Positions 35,892 to 43,436 of a DNA stretch of 64,000 nucleotides are shown one piece after another (positions within the stretch are counted from its first letter, which is position 1; each line of letters begins with the position of its first letter). The notes beneath the pieces were generated by a model that worked only from the letters and a program-made list of their open reading frames with translations, did no database searches and was not told the origin of the DNA. The stretch covers positions 310,001 to 374,000 of the forward strand of contig CAYTVG010000001.1 of assembly GCA_964441755.1 (NCBI GenBank), given 5' to 3'. The stretch is from JAUMBM01 sp964441755 (GTDB taxonomy: Bacteria > Bacteroidota > Bacteroidia > Chitinophagales > Saprospiraceae). Both the position numbers and the translations under genes were made by a program.

Positions 35892-37382
35892 ATGAAAACA
35901 AGAATTTTGTGGACGAAAATTAGCCGTGCGGCTATGATGAGTTTGTGGGGCGCTGCAACGATATTTGTGTTGGTCGATTGCTCGAGCAATCCTGTTACAG
36001 GCAAGAAAGAGCTGAGCTTGATGTCTGAAAATCAAGAGATTGCTATGGGGGTGCAGGCTGATCCTGAGATTGTGGCAGAATTTGGTTTGTATGAAGATGC
36101 AGTATTACAGCAGTTTATCACTGAAAAAGGCAAGGCGATGGCTGCCATTTCGCATCGTCCCAACCTCGATTATCAGTTTAAGATATTGGACTCTCCTGTG
36201 GTCAACGCATTTGCGCTTCCGGGCGGATACGTATACTTTACGAGAGGCATCTTAGCACATTTCAATAATGAAGCACAGTTTGCGGGTGTATTGGGTCATG
36301 AGATAGGGCACGTAACAGCACGGCATTCGGCCCGGCAGTACAGCAGAACCATTCTGGCGCAGATAGGATTGGTAGCAGGCATGATAATTAAGCCTGAGCT
36401 GGCACAGTTTGCAGAGGCAGCAAGCCAGGGGATAGGTCTGCTTTTGCTGAAATACAGCCGTGATGCCGAGTCAGAATCTGATCAGTTGGGGGTTGAATAC
36501 TCTTCCAAGATTGATTACGATGCTCGTGAAATGGCGGGTTTTTTTGCTACACTCGACCAGCTGAGCGGGGGTGAAGAAGGCCGGCTGCCGGTATTCATGT
36601 CTACACATCCCGATCCGGGTGACCGCCAGCAGCGGGTAGGTATACTGGCAACGGACTGGCAGCAGCGGGAAACCGGGCGATCCTATAAAGTAGGACGAGA
36701 TAGCTATTTACGGATGATTGACGGCTTGGTGTACGGAGAAGACCCTCGACAGGGGTTCGTGGAAAATGCTGTTTTTTACCATCCGACGATGAAGTTTCAG
36801 TTTCCTTCGCCAGCCCAATGGAAGCTGGTCAATAGTCCACAGCAGGTACAAATGGCGCCAGCTGACGGTAAGGCGCTGCTTTTCCTGACCCTCTCCCCTG
36901 CCCGGTCCCTCAATGAGGCAGCGGACTCCAGCATAAGCACGCATAAACTGGTGGTCACCAGCAGGAAAAATGTGAAAGTCAATGGACTTGATGCCCTTGA
37001 GCTGGAGGCTGAGGTGGTTCAGCAAGGACAGAATGCGCAGGGGCAGCCTGTCTCACAGGTAATAAAGACATTGTCTTACTTCATACAATACGAAGGGAGT
37101 ATCTATCAGTTCATGGGGCTCGCGCTGGAGGCCGATTATGCAGCAAATCGAGGGTTTTTTATGGCCAGCATGACGGGCTTCCGGCGACTGACGGATCCTG
37201 CTATGCTCAGCCGGATGCCTGAGCGGATACAGATTCGCACAGTAAACAGCAGTATGACGCTGCAACAGGCGCTACAACAGTTTAATGTGCCTGCTGATCG
37301 CCATCAGGAGATGGCCATTCTCAACGGAATGGCATTGTCGAGCTCACTGGAAGCAGGCAGCCTGATAAAAACAGTCAAATAA
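35892..37382 (+). CDS. M48 family metalloprotease, putative lipoprotein
   Basis: A 496-residue zinc protease of the BepA/YfgC kind. The zinc motif HEIGH is in GVLGHEIGHVTARHSARQYS, with the third ligand Glu in DAESESDQLGVEY. The segment CSSNPVTGKKELSLMSENQEIAMG after an N-terminal hydrophobic helix matches the conserved start of lipoprotein M48 proteases, but the residue before the cysteine is Asp (VLVDC), which is odd for a lipobox. A C-terminal half after about residue 270 is an extra domain, ending in a LysM-like or SPI-like segment. It should act in periplasmic quality control of outer-membrane proteins (family inference). Confidence 0.87.
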   Translation: MKTRILWTKISRAAMMSLWGAATIFVLVDCSSNPVTGKKELSLMSENQEIAMGVQADPEIVAEFGLYEDAVLQQFITEKGKAMAAISHRPNLDYQFKILDSPVVNAFALPGGYVYFTRGILAHFNNEAQFAGVLGHEIGHVTARHSARQYSRTILAQIGLVAGMIIKPELAQFAEAASQGIGLLLLKYSRDAESESDQLGVEYSSKIDYDAREMAGFFATLDQLSGGEEGRLPVFMSTHPDPGDRQQRVGILATDWQQRETGRSYKVGRDSYLRMIDGLVYGEDPRQGFVENAVFYHPTMKFQFPSPAQWKLVNSPQQVQMAPADGKALLFLTLSPARSLNEAADSSISTHKLVVTSRKNVKVNGLDALELEAEVVQQGQNAQGQPVSQVIKTLSYFIQYEGSIYQFMGLALEADYAANRGFFMASMTGFRRLTDPAMLSRMPERIQIRTVNSSMTLQQALQQFNVPADRHQEMAILNGMALSSSLEAGSLIKTVK

Positions 37383-37439
37383 ACATGCAGCGGGCCTGAA
37401 TAATCAAAAGTCAGGCAGCATATTGTTGCAAATATCGTT

Positions 37440-37447
37440 TATCTTTG
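37440..37447 (+). promoter_or_regulatory. -7 box for second sigma factor
   Basis: TATCTTTG, a full match to TAnnTTTG, lies 42 bases before the ATG at 37490. A -33 TTTG at 19 bases is not evident. Confidence 0.5.
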
Positions 37448-37489
37448 AAAGCATTATGTTGGCTGAGAAGCTGACGAAAGCTTTTGTTC

Positions 37490-38059
37490 ATGGACTTCGT
37501 CTTATCGCGAAATTATCAGGAGGACGATCTGGTACTCGCCTGCGTACGCAAAGAGCGGTGGGCCCAGAAGGAGTTGTATGAAATACACTACAGCTCACTT
37601 ATGGCTATTTGTCTGCGCTACGCCAATGGCGAGGATGAGGCTATGGATATTTTGCACGAAAGTTTCATCAAAATTTTCCGCTATATAGGGACGTACAAAC
37701 CGGGAACGTCTTTAGGGTCCTGGATGAAGCGGATTACTGTCAATACGGCCATCGACCATTACCGTCGAAACAGTAGACGTCGTACAGAGGATATTGAACT
37801 GGCCTACGATCTGCGTTCGGCCGATGCTGATGCAGTGAGTCAGTTTACGGAGCAGGAGATTTTGGCTGCCATACAGCAGTTGACTCCGGCCTACAGAACG
37901 GTCTTCAATTTGTTTGTCATCGAGGGCTATAGCCATAAGGAAATAGCAGAGATGATGGAAATTACAGAGAGCACCTCCAGATCTAATCTTGTCAAAGCAA
38001 GGTTAAAACTGCAGGAAGTGCTGCGTGCCAAAGGAAATGATGATCAGAGAAGAAAGTGA
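37490..38059 (+). CDS. ECF-type RNA polymerase sigma factor
   Basis: A 189-residue sigma-70 family factor. Region 2 shows DEAMDILHESFIKIFRYIGTYKPG and SWMKRITVNTAIDHYRRN; region 4 shows LTPAYRTVFNLFVIEGYSHKEIAEMMEITESTSRSNLVKARLKL. This is the common Bacteroidota ECF pattern. The gene downstream starts inside it (about 20 bases overlap) and encodes its probable anti-sigma. ATG at 37490 is preferred over TTG two codons earlier. Confidence 0.93.
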   Translation: MDFVLSRNYQEDDLVLACVRKERWAQKELYEIHYSSLMAICLRYANGEDEAMDILHESFIKIFRYIGTYKPGTSLGSWMKRITVNTAIDHYRRNSRRRTEDIELAYDLRSADADAVSQFTEQEILAAIQQLTPAYRTVFNLFVIEGYSHKEIAEMMEITESTSRSNLVKARLKLQEVLRAKGNDDQRRK

Positions 38060-39476
38060 GCATCCGCTCGACAAGCACATCAGGGATACACTATCGCCTA
38101 TGCAAGCTGCCTACAAGGCTGAGAGCTGGGATGAGCTGAGCCGTAGGCTGGATGATGAGCTTTTAGACGAGGATGCTCTGTTTGATCGGGCAGTGCGCAG
38201 CCAGCTAGGACGAATAGGAACGCTTCAACAACGGAGAGGTTGGCATCGGTTGGTGTTGCAGCTCGAATTGGAGCACCGCCGAATCAGAGCTGTTGTCAGC
38301 TGCAAGTCGCTGGAATTTATTGCTGCTTTGTTGTTGCTGCTATTAATCTCTCCCAGGCATGAATCTGTTCGTACGCCCTCGCAGGCTGCCGTCCGTATGA
38401 ACCAGCCATTGAACAGTCCGGCAGCGAGGATTACACAAGGTCAACCAGCCCAATTTTCCGCTTTTAATCACCCCGGGCTGACCAATAAGGCTGGAGACGT
38501 CAATGATACCGCTACCGAAGTATCGGATGCAAGCCAAAAACTGCTCGCTATCCCGACGATTCCGGGGAGAGATCTGACGACAGTGGCATCCGGACATTCT
38601 GGTGTAAAAGAAAAGTTGGCACTTCCGGGCTTATCGGCGCCAAGGCCGGTGACTGATCTGGCCAGTCTTTTGAAGCCTACGATTGCTTCGCGGATGTGCA
38701 TGGACCTGCCGGCATCTTTGGCAGGCCTGACTGTGGCGACGGATCAGGTCGGGCAGCAGCGGCGGGCGAGGAAAACTTACCTGCGCATGGGTCCGGTGGG
38801 TGGGCCGGATTATCTGCGGGTTATTACCCCGCCAACAACGGTAGGCTTTGACACCCTCATCTCTTTGGACAGATATGCGGCGGGCTACCACGGGGGCTTT
38901 TCGCTGGGCATTGAGCATGGACGCTGGGAGCTTGAGACTGGGCTCATTTATGCAGTACGCAGGTATACACCGATTCCTGTTTTGTACATATCGGGCAATT
39001 TGCGTACGGGCTTTTTTGCAGCAGGTCTCCACAATTTTGAGTTTAACACAGTTAATATTCCGCTGAATGGCCGGATTAATCTGCTGATGCGCAATCAATG
39101 GCGTATATACGCTCTATCAGGTGTATCGCTCAATATAGTACTGGAAGCCAATTATTATACAGCAGGAGAGGCAGCTTTTTCCACCTCTTTCCTTCGTCCG
39201 CCCAGTGGCAACAACGGCCGCAACGAGCCGGGGCTGCCGGGATCACTGGAAGATAAGCTGACCAAGGGCTGGCTGGAAGGTGGGCGTTTCTTAGATAATA
39301 CCACCCTTTACGGAAACATTGGCGGAGGTGTTGAGCGCTATATGTCCCCTGCCTGGTCTTTGTTTTCACAGACAGTATACCAGCACTCTCTGTATGACCT
39401 GCATGGAGGTATTGGCCCTTACAAAGACCGCATTCACGCCCTTTCGGTCATGCTGGGGGTCAAGGTGCGTCTGTAG
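38040..39476 (+). CDS. Anti-sigma-like protein fused to an outer-membrane barrel
   Basis: 478 residues with an unusual layout. The first 90 residues are charged helices like a cytoplasmic sigma-binding domain, then one membrane helix (about 91-103, EFIAALLLLLLI), then a Ser/Pro/Ala-rich linker of about 140 residues, and finally a PorT-like beta-barrel domain (about 245-478) with alternating strands such as GGFSLGIEHGRWELETGLIYAVRRY and a YKDRIHALSVMLGVKVRL end. The start codon (ATG 38040, or the ATG at 38037) lies within the sigma gene, so it is probably its antagonist. The inner-membrane helix plus a barrel implies a bridge across the periplasm (inference). The function is unproved. Confidence 0.72.
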   Translation: MIREESEHPLDKHIRDTLSPMQAAYKAESWDELSRRLDDELLDEDALFDRAVRSQLGRIGTLQQRRGWHRLVLQLELEHRRIRAVVSCKSLEFIAALLLLLLISPRHESVRTPSQAAVRMNQPLNSPAARITQGQPAQFSAFNHPGLTNKAGDVNDTATEVSDASQKLLAIPTIPGRDLTTVASGHSGVKEKLALPGLSAPRPVTDLASLLKPTIASRMCMDLPASLAGLTVATDQVGQQRRARKTYLRMGPVGGPDYLRVITPPTTVGFDTLISLDRYAAGYHGGFSLGIEHGRWELETGLIYAVRRYTPIPVLYISGNLRTGFFAAGLHNFEFNTVNIPLNGRINLLMRNQWRIYALSGVSLNIVLEANYYTAGEAAFSTSFLRPPSGNNGRNEPGLPGSLEDKLTKGWLEGGRFLDNTTLYGNIGGGVERYMSPAWSLFSQTVYQHSLYDLHGGIGPYKDRIHALSVMLGVKVRL

Positions 39477-40272
39477 TTGCGGGTTCGGGCAGGCAGAGCC
39501 GATACCACAGATCGGCAGCAGCGGGCATATTGTGGTGGCAGTTGATCCAATAAATTTCGCAATTATCAAGTCGGGAAAAAAAGCGGGCGATGGCAGCATT
39601 ATTCATAAGCTGGTCGTCCATGGCCAGCATGACCTTTACCGTCAGCCGGTGGCGGCGGACTTGGGTCTTCGAAATAGGAAAAGCCGCCAGTGACAGCCAG
39701 GTGTTGAGTAAATTTTGTCGTTGCTTGTCATTGCGCCAATGGTATTGCAGGATACGTCGAGCCTCCGTATTGAGCCAGCGCTTGGGCAAGAGTTGCAAAA
39801 GTCGTGTGGGCAGATGGTGCCAGCGATTGGTGATTTTTATAATATGTGGCCGGAGTTTTTGCGGCCAGTGATCTGCCAGCCGAGAAGGTGCTCCGGCGAT
39901 GCCATCGGGGGCTAGCAAAAATATAGTATCTACGGGTATGTCCGATAACAGAGCGGTCGACAGCGCGAGACGGGCACCCAGGCTATGACCCATCAGGGAT
40001 AGGGAAGAAGCACTGCTGTGTTGCAGGACAAACTGTGCTATGGCTTCTATGTCTGCCGGCTTATAGCTTTCGCTTGTCCATTGGCTTCGGCCGTGGAAAG
40101 GGAGATCAGGCGCATAGAGCGTGTAGTGTGTCTGCAACAGGGGTGCCAGCAGCGCAAAGGACAGGCTGTTGTTGGCAAAACCATGCAGTGCCAATAACGG
40201 TTGTTTACCACCCGGCCAGTAATGTAGCCGGATGATACCGTTGGTCAGCCTGACATCCAGTGTCTGTAGCAT
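39460..40272 (-). CDS. Alpha/beta hydrolase
   Basis: A 270-residue serine hydrolase. The nucleophile elbow is GHSLGARLAL, the oxyanion region LLALHGFANNSLSF, and the acid and histidine candidates are in LAMDDQLMN and NCHHNMPA. No signal peptide is present. Substrate is unknown; esterase, lactonase or thioesterase are equally possible. Its 3' end overlaps the convergent barrel-fusion gene by 17 bases. smpB starts 36 bases beyond on the same strand only in the upstream direction, so both may share a transcript. Confidence 0.85.
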   Translation of the reverse strand: MLQTLDVRLTNGIIRLHYWPGGKQPLLALHGFANNSLSFALLAPLLQTHYTLYAPDLPFHGRSQWTSESYKPADIEAIAQFVLQHSSASSLSLMGHSLGARLALSTALLSDIPVDTIFLLAPDGIAGAPSRLADHWPQKLRPHIIKITNRWHHLPTRLLQLLPKRWLNTEARRILQYHWRNDKQRQNLLNTWLSLAAFPISKTQVRRHRLTVKVMLAMDDQLMNNAAIARFFSRLDNCEIYWINCHHNMPAAADLWYRLCLPEPATTDAP

Positions 40273-40308
40273 GGATAAAGAATCAAGGTCGTGGAAGAAA
40301 GGCCATTA

Positions 40309-40782
40309 TTAATCACGCGCCTTTTTGATACGGTCAAGATCCCGTTTACCTTCCCTTTCTTTTATAGTCGTGCGCTTATCGTGCGTTTTTTTGCCCTGAG
40401 CGAGGGCGATTTCCAGTTTGGCAAATCCCCTGTCGTTGATATACAGCCGGTAAGGTATGATGGTAAACCCCCTTTCCTTAATCTTTTTCTCCAGCTTGCG
40501 AAGTTCCGCTCCGCGGAGGAGGAGCTTGCGCACGCGGCGAGTTTCATGGTTGAACTGATTCCCCCAGTCATACTCAGCGATGTATAGATTTTTGACAAAA
40601 AGCTCCCCCTTTTTGAAAAAGCAATATGCATCGCGCAGATCAGCGCTACCGCGTCGTATGCTCTTAATTTCGGTGCCGGTAAGCTCAATCCCGGCTTCGT
40701 ACTTATCGATGAAGTAAAACTCGAATGAAGCCCGACGATTGAGGATGTTTATTTTGTTCGGTTTTTTATCTGTCGTTGCCAT
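40309..40782 (-). CDS. smpB: SsrA-binding protein SmpB
   Basis: A 157-residue RNA-binding protein of trans-translation. The OB-fold motifs FEFYFIDKYEAGIELTGTEIKSIRRGSADLRDAYC and VKNLYIAEYDWGN are typical, and the basic C-terminal tail KKTHDKRTTIKEREGKRDLDRIKKARD is intact. The tmRNA gene itself is not in the window. Confidence 0.97.
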   Translation of the reverse strand: MATTDKKPNKINILNRRASFEFYFIDKYEAGIELTGTEIKSIRRGSADLRDAYCFFKKGELFVKNLYIAEYDWGNQFNHETRRVRKLLLRGAELRKLEKKIKERGFTIIPYRLYINDRGFAKLEIALAQGKKTHDKRTTIKEREGKRDLDRIKKARD

Positions 40783-40935
40783 TGATGCTGTGTTTTGGGG
40801 TGAACGAGGGTGAAGCTTAAACGTGAGGAGGTTTTGGGAAGTTCCGGGCGAGCTGATTTTTTTTGTGTAGCAGGGGTCGATGCTGTTTCATGCCAATACC
40901 CCCTGTTGATTTTTTTGAAAAAACCAAGAGAGCGA

Positions 40936-40974
40936 CCATTCTGTTTTGCCGCCTTCAGCGGCAAAACAGAATGG
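40936..40974. repeat. 17-bp perfect palindrome with TTTTGCCGC core
   Basis: CCATTCTGTTTTGCCGC pairs with GCGGCAAAACAGAATGG across the loop CTTCA. It lies between the leftward peptidase and smpB, downstream of the peptidase stop, but without a T-run on the minus strand. Confidence 0.8.
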
Positions 40975-41006
40975 CTAAGCAAGCACCTGAAGAAGCAGTC
41001 CGAAGC

Positions 41007-43244
41007 TTACTCGTCAGGATGACCATTGGCCGCAGCGGGTCGCAGCGGCCCCTTACTGCTGCCGCTGCCGGCAGGCTTGAGGTATTCGTGCAAAAAGTTG
41101 GTCATTTTGGTGTACAGGTGCAGGCGGGCGTTGCCGCCACCGATACCGTGGTTGCGGTTTGGGTAAAAATAGGTATCGAACTGCTTATTAGCAGCGATAA
41201 GCGCATTGGCCATTTCGGCGGTATGCTGGAAGTGAACGTTATCGTCGCCCATGCCATGGATGAGCAAATAATTGCCGGTTAGTTGCCGGGCAAAATTGAC
41301 GGGTGAATTCTCTTCATAACCTTTTTCGTTCTCAGCAGCGGTGCGCATATAGCGTTCGGTGTAGATAGAATCGTACCACTTCCAGTTGGTAACCGGGGCC
41401 ACAGCGATAGCTGCTTTGAATACCTGGCTGCCCTTTAGCAGGCACAGGCTTGACATATAGCCGCCGTAGCTCCATCCAAAAATACCTATGCGGGCAGGAT
41501 CCACAAATGGCTGCTTAGCGAGGTATTGGGCTGCCTCAATCTGGTCCAGCGTTTCATAGTGTCCCAGTTGAAGATAGGTCATCTTTTTAAAGTCCTCTCC
41601 TCTTCCGCCGGTACCCCTGTTGTCTACACAAGCCACTACAAAGCCCTGTTGTACCAGCATCTGGAACCACCAATAATTTTGTCCTTTCCAATTGTCCGTT
41701 ACCTGCTGGCTGCCCGGTCCTCCGTAAACAAACATGAGTACAGGATAACGGGTTGCCGGGTTGATCCGTGCGGGTTTCATCATAAAGCCGTTGAGCAGGA
41801 CCTGTTCGGAAGTAGTAAAACTGAAAAATTCAACAGGTGCTACCTTGGCGGTATCCTGTTTGGCCTGCAGCATCGCATTGTCTTCAATAAGGCGTATACG
41901 TTTGCTGTTGCGATCGAGTACAGTATAGGTTGGCGGCGTGTTGATATTGGCATAATTGAGGACAAAGTAGTCAAAAGTAGCACTAAACTGGGCGCTGTTC
42001 CAGCCTTCTTCCGTGCTCAGTAGGCGTTCTTTACCTTTTCCCATAAGCGGCTGCGCATAAATTTCGCGCTGGCTGGCCGCCACTTTGGCTGCCTGATAGA
42101 AAATCAGGTCATTGGCCTCATCATATCCATAGAACTCGCTGACCTCCCAGCTTCCCTGTGTAAGAGGCTTTACGAGTCGGCCATCCATATCATACAGGTA
42201 TAGATGATTCCATCCGCTCTGCTCGCTGCTCCAGATAAAGTGCTTGCCATCGCGCAGGAAGGTGAGGTTGTCGTGGATGTCGATGTAGTATTTATTTTCT
42301 TCCCGCAGCAGCATACGCGAGGCAGCGGTTGTGGCATCGACGAGCAGCAACTCCAGCTGGTTCTGGTGGCGGTTCATGCGAAAAACACAGAGCGAAGCCT
42401 GCTGCCGGGTCCATTTGATGCGTGGTATATACTCCCAGTCACCCGTGTCGGCTTTGACCGTCTGGTTGGTAGCCAGGGCATAAATGTGGATACTCACTTT
42501 ACTGTTGGGAGCTCCTACTTTGGGATATTTGAAAGTTACATTTTCCGGATAGAGGTTGTTGTAGTAGTTGGTCATGGTAAATTCGGGAACTTCGCGCTCG
42601 TCGAATCTATAGAAAGCGATGTACTGGCCGTCGGGAGACCAGTAGAATCCTCGATCAAAGCTAAATTCCTCCTCGTAAACCCAGTCAGTTGCGCCATTGA
42701 TGACAGCATTTTCCAGACCGTCGGTCGTAATCTGCCGTATTTGGCCGGTGGTAAGATCTTTGTAATATAGATTATTTTCAAAGACAAAAGCCACCTTATT
42801 TCCCTGTGGATTAAGGCTGGCGAGTCTATGTTTGCCGCGTTCGAATACAGGCGTGATGGTTTTTTCTTCGCGGTTGTAGATCCAGTAGAATGCTTTAGAT
42901 GAGTGCCGATAGATGGGCTCCTCATTGGTAGCGATGAGGATGTTCTGCTCGTCATCGCTAAAGGTATAGCTACTAATGGTGCCCGGGAAGCCACCCGCTT
43001 GCGCGAGTGTAGCGGCATCGAGCAGCGTAGCTGTTTTCTGGCCGGTAAGGAGGTTGTACTGTTCGATTTTATTTCGCTCGAGTCGGGTATAATGCTTGCC
43101 ATCGCTCAGAAAATTAAAGCCGGGTACCGAGCGGGCTGCGTACTTATAGTCGCGCCAGATATCTTCGAGGGTGATGGTTGATGATTGGGAGCACAAGCTG
43201 CCAACGCTTATGCTGAGCAGCAGGAGCAAAAGAGTAGTACGCAT
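41007..43244 (-). CDS. S9B (dipeptidyl peptidase IV-like) serine peptidase
   Basis: A 745-residue exopeptidase. The signal peptide (MRTTLLLLLLSISVGSLCSQ) sends it to the periplasm. The N-terminal beta-propeller (DPPIV_N) is rich in WSPDGQYIAFYRFDE-type repeats, and the C-terminal alpha/beta domain has the nucleophile in FGWSYGGYM, the acid in GMGDDNVH and His in NRNHGIGGG. It should cut Xaa-Pro dipeptides. ATG at 43244 is preferred. A -7 box lies at 43302-43309. Confidence 0.93.
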   Translation of the reverse strand: MRTTLLLLLLSISVGSLCSQSSTITLEDIWRDYKYAARSVPGFNFLSDGKHYTRLERNKIEQYNLLTGQKTATLLDAATLAQAGGFPGTISSYTFSDDEQNILIATNEEPIYRHSSKAFYWIYNREEKTITPVFERGKHRLASLNPQGNKVAFVFENNLYYKDLTTGQIRQITTDGLENAVINGATDWVYEEEFSFDRGFYWSPDGQYIAFYRFDEREVPEFTMTNYYNNLYPENVTFKYPKVGAPNSKVSIHIYALATNQTVKADTGDWEYIPRIKWTRQQASLCVFRMNRHQNQLELLLVDATTAASRMLLREENKYYIDIHDNLTFLRDGKHFIWSSEQSGWNHLYLYDMDGRLVKPLTQGSWEVSEFYGYDEANDLIFYQAAKVAASQREIYAQPLMGKGKERLLSTEEGWNSAQFSATFDYFVLNYANINTPPTYTVLDRNSKRIRLIEDNAMLQAKQDTAKVAPVEFFSFTTSEQVLLNGFMMKPARINPATRYPVLMFVYGGPGSQQVTDNWKGQNYWWFQMLVQQGFVVACVDNRGTGGRGEDFKKMTYLQLGHYETLDQIEAAQYLAKQPFVDPARIGIFGWSYGGYMSSLCLLKGSQVFKAAIAVAPVTNWKWYDSIYTERYMRTAAENEKGYEENSPVNFARQLTGNYLLIHGMGDDNVHFQHTAEMANALIAANKQFDTYFYPNRNHGIGGGNARLHLYTKMTNFLHEYLKPAGSGSSKGPLRPAAANGHPDE

Positions 43245-43301
43245 GGCATTCAATATTTTGATTGTGATGGGTGGCAAAGCATTGCCTGCATATCAAGCAG
43301 C

Positions 43302-43309
43302 CAAAGATA
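43302..43309 (-). promoter_or_regulatory. -7 box for the S9 peptidase
   Basis: On the minus strand TATCTTTG (reverse of CAAAGATA), about 57 bases before the start codon. The -33 element is not clear. Confidence 0.5.
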
Positions 43310-43436
43310 GCATTTTTCTGTCAAAAGAAATGTAGGATACGACTGCTTAAGCGGGTGCTTTGTTGTCCGCAACTGCGGGCAAAATTTCTAAAAAACCTGC
43401 TGCAAGCCGCAATCCTCAGCCCAAGCGGTGCGGCTA

